Shown here piece by piece: positions 1 through 7,132 of a stretch of 48,625 nucleotides of DNA. The DNA is taken from positions 1-48,625 of IMG/VR virus record IMGVR_UViG_3300033182_001244. One strand, 5' to 3'. How positions within the stretch are numbered: the first letter of the stretch is position 1; the number at the start of each line of letters is the position of its first letter. Origin of the DNA: a virus. The notes under the pieces were generated by a model. It searched no databases and was not told the origin of the DNA. It saw nothing but the letters and a program-made list of their open reading frames with translations. The position numbers and the translations under genes were made by a program.

Positions 1-501
1 AGAAGAACCACGAACAGCAGATGATGAAGTTGACGCAGCTATGACTTTACTACCGTTCTCCAGTTCAATATTTCCTTTGTTCCAAACGACTACCCCTTGC
101 TGTAACCATTTCGGTAAATTTTCGTATGCTGTTTTCCATCTGTCTAATAGTTCTCTTGCTGTTGAACCTTTGTTTGCGAGTATGGCAATGTTGACTTGAT
201 CATTGAATAGAGCATAATGTAGAAGATATGAAACAATTGTTGTTGACTTACCAGTCTGGCGTGGCATCTTACAGATCACAAAACGATTATTGTGAAATGT
301 ATTTACCATTTTTTCTTGATAATCGTAAAGATCGAAGTTGACAAGACCTCTATCAACGTGAACAATTTTTACATATTCTCTTGCGAAATGAATCGGATCT
401 TTGGCACAAGTCATATATTCTTTGAGAGTATGTTCATCATACTCTACTGGAACATATGCTGCTTTGAGTAGTGGATTGCCTAAGTAGTTTTCTGTAGCCA
501 T
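1..501 (-). CDS. gp17: Terminase large subunit gp17, N-terminal part (runs off the window)
   Basis: This is the ATPase end of the DNA-packaging motor that pumps genome into the prohead. The frame is open from an ATG at 501 to base 1, giving 167 residues without a stop. The remaining ATPase and the nuclease domain lie outside. The Walker A segment PRQTGKST sits at residues 80-87, and it aligns with the SRQLGKTT type loop of T4 gp17. Downstream, a LANKGSTARELLDR stretch, WNKGNIELENGSK and AVRGSS also follow T4 gp17 closely. A strong ribosome site (AGGAGAGGTG) lies about 12 bases upstream of the ATG. The gene ends the late cluster and lies 6 bases after the nuclease-like ORF. The identification is secure; only the C-terminal two thirds are unseen. 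Confidence 0.96.
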   Translation of the reverse strand, partial: MATENYLGNPLLKAAYVPVEYDEHTLKEYMTCAKDPIHFAREYVKIVHVDRGLVNFDLYDYQEKMVNTFHNNRFVICKMPRQTGKSTTIVSYLLHYALFNDQVNIAILANKGSTARELLDRWKTAYENLPKWLQQGVVVWNKGNIELENGSKVIAASTSSSAVRGSS

Positions 502-507
502 TTGAAA

Positions 508-1641
508 TTATATCACCTCTCCTCTAGGTTTGTCTTGTATAATAATTCTGGAATTAGTTTTTCCTGTTTTAGGCGATTTAAATAATTTTACGAACCCTTC
601 TCGATTTGTTTCTTTGAAATCAAGTTTTATTCGATTATCTTGATCAAGATCACGTTTTCTTATGATCAAATAAAATTTTCCAACTTTTTTCTTATATTCA
701 TTAATACTGTAAAATTGACCATTTGGATTTAAATAAAATTTTCCGTCTTCCTCATCAACTTTCCCAGTAACATTTATCGGACCCTGATACATATAGTCTA
801 TTGGACCGCCCATAGCTTCATTTCCTCTTAAAATATTCTCAACATATTCTTCTGGTATTTCATAACTCATATCTGGAATTAAATATGCGCCAATAGTATC
901 ACCATCTTTTAATTTTTCACTGATTATTTTTCGACCACCTTTAGTTTTACTCTCAATTTTTATACTTTCAATGTATTTCTGTGCTTGAGTGTAAAAATCT
1001 TGAATTAACTCGGGAACAATTCTATTTAAACCTGATAATCCCCCACCCGCTAAAGATGGTGTGGTCGGTCCCTTGCATGAAATACCAATTTCTCCTTTAT
1101 CCGTTTTGATGATAACATCAATGTAAGGTTCATCATTATAATCATTTTTACCGACTTTTTTTTCGGCACCTGTTATTTGATATCCCAGTAATTTTCTATC
1201 TTTTGCACAGTTGTTAGAAATTTTGCAGTGTCGATTTAAAACATTATTATTGATAAAATTTATTAAACTGCTTTCTTGTCTCTCGGAACCTGATCCTGAT
1301 GATTTTCCTGCTCCTCCACCAAATTCTTTGTCTTTGAATAATGAAGTAAGTCTAACGTAATTTTTACCTTTCAGTTCAATCATCATATAATCACTTGCAT
1401 CTCTTTTTTCTAACCATTTCCAAATTATATCCGAAATATTTTTATTAACGTTTTTATCGTATACAACATCTTTTTTAAATTTAAATTTACCTGTTGCGGT
1501 ATATGGTTTGTCTTTGGGTTTTGGCTGAGTTCCAATGTAAAATGAACCACCATTTATTATTCTATTTGCTAATATTGTGTATCTTTTATCCGCAGAACCT
1601 TTAATATTTTTTTTTAAATCTCCATATTGAATAGTTGCCAT
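508..1641 (-). CDS. Unassigned 377-residue protein between gp16 and gp17, nuclease-like
   Basis: I do not recognise a named family. The centre has a glycine/serine-rich stretch (FGGGAGKSSGSGSERQES, about residues 107-124). It is followed by a block that looks like a PD-(D/E)xK nuclease core: PYIDVII with Asp at about 175, then a beta strand ending in ISCK at 187-190, where Ser replaces the usual Glu of ExK. Similar glycine-rich leaders followed by such cores occur in hypothetical marine phage proteins I believe to be endonuclease-like; that is recollection, not a search. The start ATG overlaps the gp16 stop (TAATG), so translation is probably coupled. The position between the two terminase genes suggests either a packaging accessory nuclease or an inserted selfish nuclease. 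The function is unproven. Confidence 0.55.
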   Translation of the reverse strand: MATIQYGDLKKNIKGSADKRYTILANRIINGGSFYIGTQPKPKDKPYTATGKFKFKKDVVYDKNVNKNISDIIWKWLEKRDASDYMMIELKGKNYVRLTSLFKDKEFGGGAGKSSGSGSERQESSLINFINNNVLNRHCKISNNCAKDRKLLGYQITGAEKKVGKNDYNDEPYIDVIIKTDKGEIGISCKGPTTPSLAGGGLSGLNRIVPELIQDFYTQAQKYIESIKIESKTKGGRKIISEKLKDGDTIGAYLIPDMSYEIPEEYVENILRGNEAMGGPIDYMYQGPINVTGKVDEEDGKFYLNPNGQFYSINEYKKKVGKFYLIIRKRDLDQDNRIKLDFKETNREGFVKLFKSPKTGKTNSRIIIQDKPRGEVI

Positions 1642-2039
1642 TACTTCTTTTCCTTTAGCATTTTTTGAAGTTCTGCTGTGCTACCAACAAACAATGCGTT
1701 AGTAACATTATTTGGTCCTTTTTTGACTTCTTGAGTAATATCTTTTTTCTGTTTGTGGATGTTGACAAGATTTTGATTTTGTTCACCAACCGTCTTGATC
1801 AATTGACCAAGTACCTCATACATACGTGCATTTCCACTATCTCTCGCTTCCTGCATCAACTCATGAATAGCATCATGCCCACGCTCAATGATATTATAAT
1901 AATTTTCACGAGCATATTTGTAATCTGTTTCTAAATCTTCATCATTGGATTCGATATGAATTCTTTCTACAGAATCATTTACAACTGTAACGTTATTTGA
2001 AATTTCGAGTAACTCGTCTAATTTTTCTTCAAAATTCAT
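1641..2039 (-). CDS. gp16: Terminase small subunit gp16
   Basis: This is the small terminase that recognises DNA and stimulates the gp17 motor. At 132 residues it is a little shorter than T4 gp16 (164). The central segment, with YARENYYNIIERG and later ARMYEVLGQLIKTV followed by a lysine-rich helix, is the family signature (Pfam DNA_Packaging, T4 gp16 type). The protein is predicted to be mostly helical and coiled-coil, which fits a ring-forming small terminase. A modest ribosome site (AAAGG) precedes the ATG at 2039. It follows the lipoprotein gene by 2 bases and overlaps the next ORF by one base, so it lies in the same transcript as gp17. The 1665-1934 frame on the other strand is only a shadow. 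Confidence 0.92.
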   Translation of the reverse strand: MNFEEKLDELLEISNNVTVVNDSVERIHIESNDEDLETDYKYARENYYNIIERGHDAIHELMQEARDSGNARMYEVLGQLIKTVGEQNQNLVNIHKQKKDITQEVKKGPNNVTNALFVGSTAELQKMLKEKK

Positions 2040-2041
2040 AA

Positions 2042-2380
2042 TTAACCTTTTTGATCATACCAATTGCCAAGTTTTTCTTTGCAAGTTTTTGAACTATTTT
2101 TTAAATCTTTTTTAATAGTTTTATTTGACATCTTATCAATAAACTCTTGCTGTGTCAATTTAATTCTTAAATCATCAACAGCACAACTACATTGCATTGC
2201 AACTTTTTCTTCATTAAGTTTATATTTTAAATGTAATTTTTTATTGCGATTAAAATCCATTTTCAAACTTGCTGAACAACTATCAAACGCATAATTAACT
2301 ACAGACGATTCCCATCCTATTTTTTTTGTTGCACAAGAACTTATAATTAAAACTAAAAATAATGTTAAATATTTAAACAT
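2042..2380 (-). CDS. Small cysteine-rich lipoprotein
   Basis: The product is 112 residues from the ATG at 2380. It starts MFKYLTLFLVLIISSC, a short lysine-bearing n-region, a hydrophobic core and a lipobox-like ISSC with Cys about residue 16. This predicts signal peptidase II cleavage and a lipid anchor. The mature part has four more cysteines (DSCSA, QCSCAVDD, KTCKEK), a pattern that recalls small host envelope proteins. A longer frame back to 2461 exists, but it overlaps gp15 and would bury the signal peptide. The chosen start has a GGGGGA ribosome site and overlaps the gp15 stop by 8 bases. Possible roles are an outer-membrane spanin subunit, a superinfection-exclusion lipoprotein or a captured host protein. 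Nothing in the sequence decides between them. Confidence 0.75.
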   Translation of the reverse strand: MFKYLTLFLVLIISSCATKKIGWESSVVNYAFDSCSASLKMDFNRNKKLHLKYKLNEEKVAMQCSCAVDDLRIKLTQQEFIDKMSNKTIKKDLKNSSKTCKEKLGNWYDQKG

Positions 2381-3311
2381 ATTCCCCCGTATCAAAGTCA
2401 AAATCTTTAGGTATACTAAACAATGTAATTGTTGTGTTTGTATTGAAACTATCATTATCAACCTGCTGATCTGATGATGGATTTTGATCTGGAACTATAC
2501 TAATGTGTGATATTATACTATCTCTAGATAATGATTTATCACTATTTTCTGTAATTAAAAAATTGGTTCCATTTTCTAATTCTAAAAAATTTAGACCGTA
2601 ATTTGAGCTATTTTCAAGTAATATTTTGTCTAAAATTGATTCGCTTGGTACTTCATCATCTAAATTTTCCCTAAATGCAATGTCAATAGATTTTATTAAG
2701 TTAGAACTAGATTTGATGTCAGGATATATGTATCCTTTAAGTGTAAAATTTAATGTCCATATTATTGCTCTTCTGGCCGTAAAGTCGCCTTCATAAGTAT
2801 CTTCTACGCTTGCTCCATTTATAATAATCGGCACATCTAATTTTAAACCCATTTCTGTTAAAATATTTACAGATACAGTAAACTCAGGTGTAAAAAATGG
2901 TAGTATTTGTTCTAGTAATTGTGTACCATCTTCAGCATTATCCACAAAAATATACAGAGAAAAATCAAATGTATATGGAACTGGAGCGTACATTTTTTTT
3001 GACGTATTTGTCCAAAAATCTTTTTTTACTATTGTCGTTGCTGGATTAAGTTTTCTTTGTGCATCATAATTCATCGATATCATTTCAAATCCAATCCTAG
3101 GTAATGTTATAGCAACATTATTTGTTAGATCAGGATCTGAAGTCAATCTAGTTAAAAATTTTTGTTTTGGTCCATACGCAACTGGAACTTTAATTTTTGA
3201 TACAACACTATTATTTGAATTTCTTTTTGTTAAGTATAAATCATTAAATAATGTTCCAAATACAGTTACATATTTTCTAATTGTTCTATGGTAAAATGCT
3301 TGTCCTAACAT
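2373..3311 (-). CDS. gp15: Tail sheath/tail completion protein gp15 with C-terminal extension
   Basis: gp15 caps the finished tail and makes the joint with the gp13/gp14 neck. The first 220 residues match T4 gp15 throughout: an N-terminal aromatic FYHRTIRKYVTVFGTLFNDL, VPVAYGPKQKFL, then PRIGFEMISMNYDAQRK and LEQILPFFTPEF, and near residue 190 the ARRAIIWTLNFTLKGYIYPD block. The protein is 312 residues against 272 in T4. The extra part, from about residue 222, carries leucine-rich ILLEN / FLELEN / FLITEN strands that also occur in the gp7-position and Ig-like proteins here. The ATG has a GGAG ribosome site and a late promoter motif (ACTAAATA) about 30 bases upstream, so gp15 may head the sub-operon gp15-lipoprotein-gp16-gp17. 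Confidence 0.93.
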   Translation of the reverse strand: MLGQAFYHRTIRKYVTVFGTLFNDLYLTKRNSNNSVVSKIKVPVAYGPKQKFLTRLTSDPDLTNNVAITLPRIGFEMISMNYDAQRKLNPATTIVKKDFWTNTSKKMYAPVPYTFDFSLYIFVDNAEDGTQLLEQILPFFTPEFTVSVNILTEMGLKLDVPIIINGASVEDTYEGDFTARRAIIWTLNFTLKGYIYPDIKSSSNLIKSIDIAFRENLDDEVPSESILDKILLENSSNYGLNFLELENGTNFLITENSDKSLSRDSIISHISIVPDQNPSSDQQVDNDSFNTNTTITLFSIPKDFDFDTGEYV

Positions 3312-3341
3312 ACTACTCCAAAATATTACTATATGTAGTAT

Positions 3342-3349
3342 TATTTAGT
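3342..3349 (-). promoter_or_regulatory. Late promoter of gp15
   Basis: The minus strand reads ACTAAATA, one of the forms of the T4-type late promoter TATAAATA. If the octamer spans -13 to -6, transcription starts near 3336. This leaves a leader of about 25 bases with GGAG just before the gp15 ATG. It is the reverse-strand half of a small inverted arrangement whose other half (TAATAAATA) faces the plus-strand gene. Confidence 0.6.
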
Positions 3350-3350
3350 T

Positions 3351-3359
3351 TAATAAATA
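3351..3359 (+). promoter_or_regulatory. Late promoter motif abutting the plus-strand gene
   Basis: The plus strand reads TAATAAATA, and the final A lies exactly 5 bases before the ATG at 3365. By T4 late-promoter geometry the transcript would begin at or next to the A of the ATG. No Shine-Dalgarno is present. It is back-to-back with the gp15 promoter. Confidence 0.55.
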
Positions 3360-3364
3360 GTTGT

Positions 3365-3715
3365 ATGGCTATTACAATAAAAACTCAAGGACAGAATTTA
3401 ACCATGTATCAAGGCAGTAACTTTGAAAAAACGTTTACTGCCAAAGACGCTAACACCGCAAATGTTACAATTAATGGTGGATCATGCTCTTCTCAAATGA
3501 GAAAAAATCATACGACCACTAACAATTCTTTCATCTTAGATTTTACAACATCAATATCAGGAAGTAATGTAACAATCTCAGCGAATTCAACTCAAACAGC
3601 ATCAATGATATCAGGTGTTTATGTATATGATATTGAATATACTCAATCTGATGGGGCGACTAAAGAACGAATTGCAGAGGGCATGGTTACTATAATTCCA
3701 AATGCAACAAAATAA
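3365..3715 (+). CDS. Small conserved protein, possible Ig-like virion or decoration protein (lone plus-strand gene)
   Basis: The product is 116 residues from the ATG at 3365, beginning MAITIKTQGQNLTMYQGSNF. The frame is open back to 3281, but the upstream part would encode an unrelated hydrophobic stretch inside the gp15 start region, and the MAITI start is typical of this family. The sequence is almost all beta: alternating Thr/Ser/Asn strands, an SQMRK block and a SGVYVYDIEYTQSDG strand near the end, followed by GMVTIIP. Similar short proteins occur in marine T4-like phages as hypothetical or structural proteins (from memory). It is the only plus-strand gene in 40 kb of minus-strand late genes. 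It abuts the gp14 stop and has its own late promoter motif. Confidence 0.72.
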   Translation: MAITIKTQGQNLTMYQGSNFEKTFTAKDANTANVTINGGSCSSQMRKNHTTTNNSFILDFTTSISGSNVTISANSTQTASMISGVYVYDIEYTQSDGATKERIAEGMVTIIPNATK

Positions 3716-6112
3716 TTAATAATTATTATTTTCTGAAAACGGATTTGATTCTGAGAAATCGATTATATCATCAGCTTCTCTTTCTATTTCAAAATTTTGT
3801 GCCAAATCATCATTAACGAAAACTTGCTCATCTGATTGACCAAATACTTTAATAGTTGCTTTATTTGAATTTTGAATCAATTCATTATTAGTAAATTTAT
3901 TTGTAGACCGCATCACTTTAATAGAATCCGAATCTTTAAATGCTAGTTCACCAGTCGAACCACTTGTCAAGCCAATAAGTGTTTCCCCTAATGTGAAATT
4001 AGAATCAGGATCAGCAATTGTTATAGTTGGTGTAGATGTATATCCATATCCACCCGTTATAGAGATAGAATCGACTTTTGCGGATGTAGCGTTAATTGTG
4101 GCAATTGCAGTTGTTGGAAAATTTGAAATTGTTCCCGTGGGATCATCAAATGTAATAGTCGGATCTGATAAGTAAAATTTACCGCTATTTGTCACTGTGG
4201 TAGAAGATACATAACCATATGATGAAATTGCAGATGTTGCAGTAGCATTTATATTATCAAAATCGTCATATGTTCCTGTCGGTTCTGCAATCGTCAAAAT
4301 TGGTACAGATGTATAATATTTTCCACCTTCAGATATGGTAATCCCAATCAATACTCCATCAGATATGGCAGCAGTAGCTGATGCTTTAAAATCTTCTGCT
4401 GTACCTGTTGGATCAGAAATAGTAATACTCGCATAATTAATATACTTATCTCCTGCATCCAAAATCGAAATTGATGTAACTTCACCGTCTGTTACAGTTG
4501 CTGTTGCGGTTGCTCTAACCGCCTCGAAATTTTCTGTAAATATTAGACTTGATGCTGCCGACCCATTGTATACTGAAGCATCATCATAAAATTTAACATT
4601 ATCATAAAACTGAGAACTTGTTGTATCGCCAATTGTAAATTGACCATTTTCCAAAAAGATTTGATTTTCATAATTGGAATTACCAAAATACGAATAATAC
4701 CAATCTCTAGTTCTACTTGATCCATTCGGTGTTGTCCACCAAGAGAATGTTGTGCCATTCCAACTAAATTCAAATGTATTCCAGCCCGCCCCAGATGCTA
4801 TAGATATAGATTGATTTGTGATTATCTCATCCATATTATTGTCATTTAAATTTCTAATTTCTATTGTGATTGTCTTATCAGCTACCCATTTGACATTGAA
4901 ATTTTCAGACTGATACAAATATCCGGATGTTGGGGTAGAAGTTCCATTATAATAATAATCAAATATTACTGTTCCTACACTATCAGTACCTTCTCCCGTA
5001 TCTAAATCTAACTCTATTTCTGTTAAATATGCAGAATATGTTCCGCTACTAACTTGTAATGTAGAGTAATACAATGCTTCCGGAAATGATACTGTTACTG
5101 TTGGATTACTGGTGTAGAATTTACCACCATTAGTTATGGATATTGATGAAACTGCATTTCCGACTACTGTAGCAGTCGCTGTCGCAGTTTGTCTATCTAA
5201 TGTGGGTTCAGATACTGTGATTGAAGGATTACTTGTATAAAAACTACCAATATTAGTAATCGTTGCTCCAGTCACAACTCCATTGGTTAAAATAGCTGTT
5301 GCTGTTGCAGTAACTGGTTCACCTGGTGAAGAAATATAAATTGATGGTGCTGAAGTATAATATATACCTTTATTTGTTAGAGCCAATTCAGTAATTGTGC
5401 CACCCACTCTTGTTGCAGATGCCGTAGCGGTTATGGGGGAAGATAAATCAGGATCAGAAATAGTAACGGTTGGAACTGTGTAATAATAAGATCCCCCAGA
5501 AGTTACTGTAATATCACTAATTAAATAATCGGTTACAGTCGCCGTTGCTGTTGCGGTATCACCAGTTTCATACTGATATTCATAAACATACGTATTTTCT
5601 CGTTCGATTTTATCAATGTCATTAATTCCTGTTCTAATTTTCTGTCCATCATACTGCATTAATTCACAAGTAAGATCAAAAATTGGTAATTTGCCAAATT
5701 GATAAAAAACCGATTCATGTTCCACATATCTTATTTCATACAATTTTTTGTTAAGTGGTAAAAATATTAGATCACCTTCTTTAGGTCTTGTGTAATTTTC
5801 AATTTCTAAATTATCAAATCTCCTACGTGCTACTGAAAACACAACTTGATCGCGTATTTCCAAACCAAATCTTGAAATGAAATCACCTTCTCCTTCAAAT
5901 CCATCTACTGTTTTAATGTACATTTCAACTAAATGAGAAGCATTAAAATCCGAAATAGTATCTTCCAAATAAATCTCATCTTTATTTACAATAGTTCTTG
6001 GTAAATAATAAACATCAATACCAAAATTTTTAATAGCTTCAATAATTAAATCTTGGTGTAAAATTTGTTCAGGTGTATACTGATATTTGTTAAAATAAGG
6101 ATTTGTAGCCAT
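3716..6112 (-). CDS. gp14: Neck protein gp14 enlarged by repeat and lectin-like domains
   Basis: gp14 joins gp13 and gp15 in the head-tail connector. Residues 1-185 match T4/cyanophage gp14: DLIIEAIKNFGIDVYYLPRT, then EMYIKTVDGFEGEGDFISRFGLEIRD and VARRRFDN. The last 50 residues, ending DIIDFSESNPFSENNNY, are the usual gp14 C-terminus. Between them lie more than 500 extra residues (798 in total against 256 in T4). These comprise four repeats of about 45 residues with Y(T/S)S(N/A)P(T/S)(V/I)T and TATATA strands (about 186-345). Next is a domain of about 190 residues that resembles a concanavalin/laminin-G jelly roll (FEFSWNGTTFSWWTTPNG), then about four more repeats. The insert is probably displayed at the neck. 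The ATG overlaps the gp13 stop (TAATG) with AGG just upstream. Confidence 0.92.
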   Translation of the reverse strand: MATNPYFNKYQYTPEQILHQDLIIEAIKNFGIDVYYLPRTIVNKDEIYLEDTISDFNASHLVEMYIKTVDGFEGEGDFISRFGLEIRDQVVFSVARRRFDNLEIENYTRPKEGDLIFLPLNKKLYEIRYVEHESVFYQFGKLPIFDLTCELMQYDGQKIRTGINDIDKIERENTYVYEYQYETGDTATATATVTDYLISDITVTSGGSYYYTVPTVTISDPDLSSPITATASATRVGGTITELALTNKGIYYTSAPSIYISSPGEPVTATATAILTNGVVTGATITNIGSFYTSNPSITVSEPTLDRQTATATATVVGNAVSSISITNGGKFYTSNPTVTVSFPEALYYSTLQVSSGTYSAYLTEIELDLDTGEGTDSVGTVIFDYYYNGTSTPTSGYLYQSENFNVKWVADKTITIEIRNLNDNNMDEIITNQSISIASGAGWNTFEFSWNGTTFSWWTTPNGSSRTRDWYYSYFGNSNYENQIFLENGQFTIGDTTSSQFYDNVKFYDDASVYNGSAASSLIFTENFEAVRATATATVTDGEVTSISILDAGDKYINYASITISDPTGTAEDFKASATAAISDGVLIGITISEGGKYYTSVPILTIAEPTGTYDDFDNINATATSAISSYGYVSSTTVTNSGKFYLSDPTITFDDPTGTISNFPTTAIATINATSAKVDSISITGGYGYTSTPTITIADPDSNFTLGETLIGLTSGSTGELAFKDSDSIKVMRSTNKFTNNELIQNSNKATIKVFGQSDEQVFVNDDLAQNFEIEREADDIIDFSESNPFSENNNY

Positions 6113-7119
6113 TAACCTGGACCAACCATAAAGTCTATTGGTAATTCATATTTCAATGACATATTTTCTTCTATGTCCCGCAATTCGGTAATTGCATCAT
6201 CAAATAATTGTCTTCCGTCTAATGTGATTCCTCCAGGTAAAGCAACACCTTGATATTTAATTAAATTTGATCCCCATTGTTTTTTAAATAACGCAGTAAC
6301 ATATCTTTTTAGAAACATGTCATTGTATACGTCTGTAAAAGTTTCTGGATCAACAATTCTAAATGCATCAACAACGACATATTGATCTTTCGATAAATCA
6401 TTATCCCAATCGATATCCAAATGTAATCTATTTTGATGTCTATTAAATCTCAATGGTTTTTTACCAACAAAAATATCATTAAGCAATTGTATATGTTGCA
6501 TTGATAAATTATAATTTATAATAGATGTTGATGTTAGATAAGGCAATTCATTTAGATGAAATTGATATCTAAATGAAAACATGCTAGACGATATTTGACC
6601 GCCCCCAGAATCTTGAATATCGAATATTCCGACAATACCAGTAATAGAATCAGTTAATGGTATATAATGATTATCCAAATCACCAAATGTTAGATATCCA
6701 CTATCCGATGAAACAGTTGCTGTGACACCTGATTTTTGACCTTCTATTGTTTCGGAGGATGAAAAAGATGAACTTACATTATTATTTGCTATACCCGTTG
6801 AATCATAATGATTTTTAAATGTTATAATACTAGAATTTGATGATATAATGGTCGCTTTAGCATTGGATGTTGCACCAACAATTTGTTCCCCATCGGAGAA
6901 ATTACCTGATGATGAAGTGATTTTTAATTCCGATGCAGTAATCTTATGTATATGATACATTCTTTCAATACCATCAAAGTGATATTCTTGAAAAAATTGA
7001 ATACCTTCATCTATTCTATCTTCCAATTGATCATCATCAACATTTATCTCAATCACTGGTGATCCTAGTGATCTTAAACAATACTGCTTTAATTCTTCTC
7101 TTGAAGATGGTGTAGCCAT
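6112..7119 (-). CDS. gp13: Neck protein gp13
   Basis: gp13 forms the first neck ring on the portal after packaging. The N-terminus (ELKQYCLRSLGSPVIEINVDDDQLEDRIDEG followed by FFQEYHFDG) and the later parts (LLNDIFVGKKPLRFNRHQNRLHLDIDW, then VDAFRIVDPETFTDVYNDMFLKRY) follow T4 gp13. Its 335 residues compare with 309 in T4. Much of the difference is an inserted module at about residues 65-140, made of a NFSDGEQIVGATSNAKA unit and an ETIEGQKSGVTATV unit, of the type also present in gp14, gp8 and DUF4815 here. AGGAAAAATTA precedes the ATG. It lies 13 bases after the fibre gene and overlaps gp14. Confidence 0.93.
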   Translation of the reverse strand: MATPSSREELKQYCLRSLGSPVIEINVDDDQLEDRIDEGIQFFQEYHFDGIERMYHIHKITASELKITSSSGNFSDGEQIVGATSNAKATIISSNSSIITFKNHYDSTGIANNNVSSSFSSSETIEGQKSGVTATVSSDSGYLTFGDLDNHYIPLTDSITGIVGIFDIQDSGGGQISSSMFSFRYQFHLNELPYLTSTSIINYNLSMQHIQLLNDIFVGKKPLRFNRHQNRLHLDIDWDNDLSKDQYVVVDAFRIVDPETFTDVYNDMFLKRYVTALFKKQWGSNLIKYQGVALPGGITLDGRQLFDDAITELRDIEENMSLKYELPIDFMVGPG

Positions 7120-7132
7120 TAATTTTTCCTAT

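Noticed and set aside
643-656. 14-bp palindrome around GATC in the nuclease-like ORF.
   Set aside because: Palindromes of this length are expected a few times in 48 kb of this composition.
2381-2461. Longer start for the lipoprotein gene.
   Set aside because: It would overlap gp15 by almost 90 bases and bury the signal peptide. The start at 2380 has a good ribosome site.
3281-3364. Hydrophobic N-terminal extension of the plus-strand gene.
   Set aside because: It overlaps the gp15 start and promoter region, and the MAITI start fits the family better.
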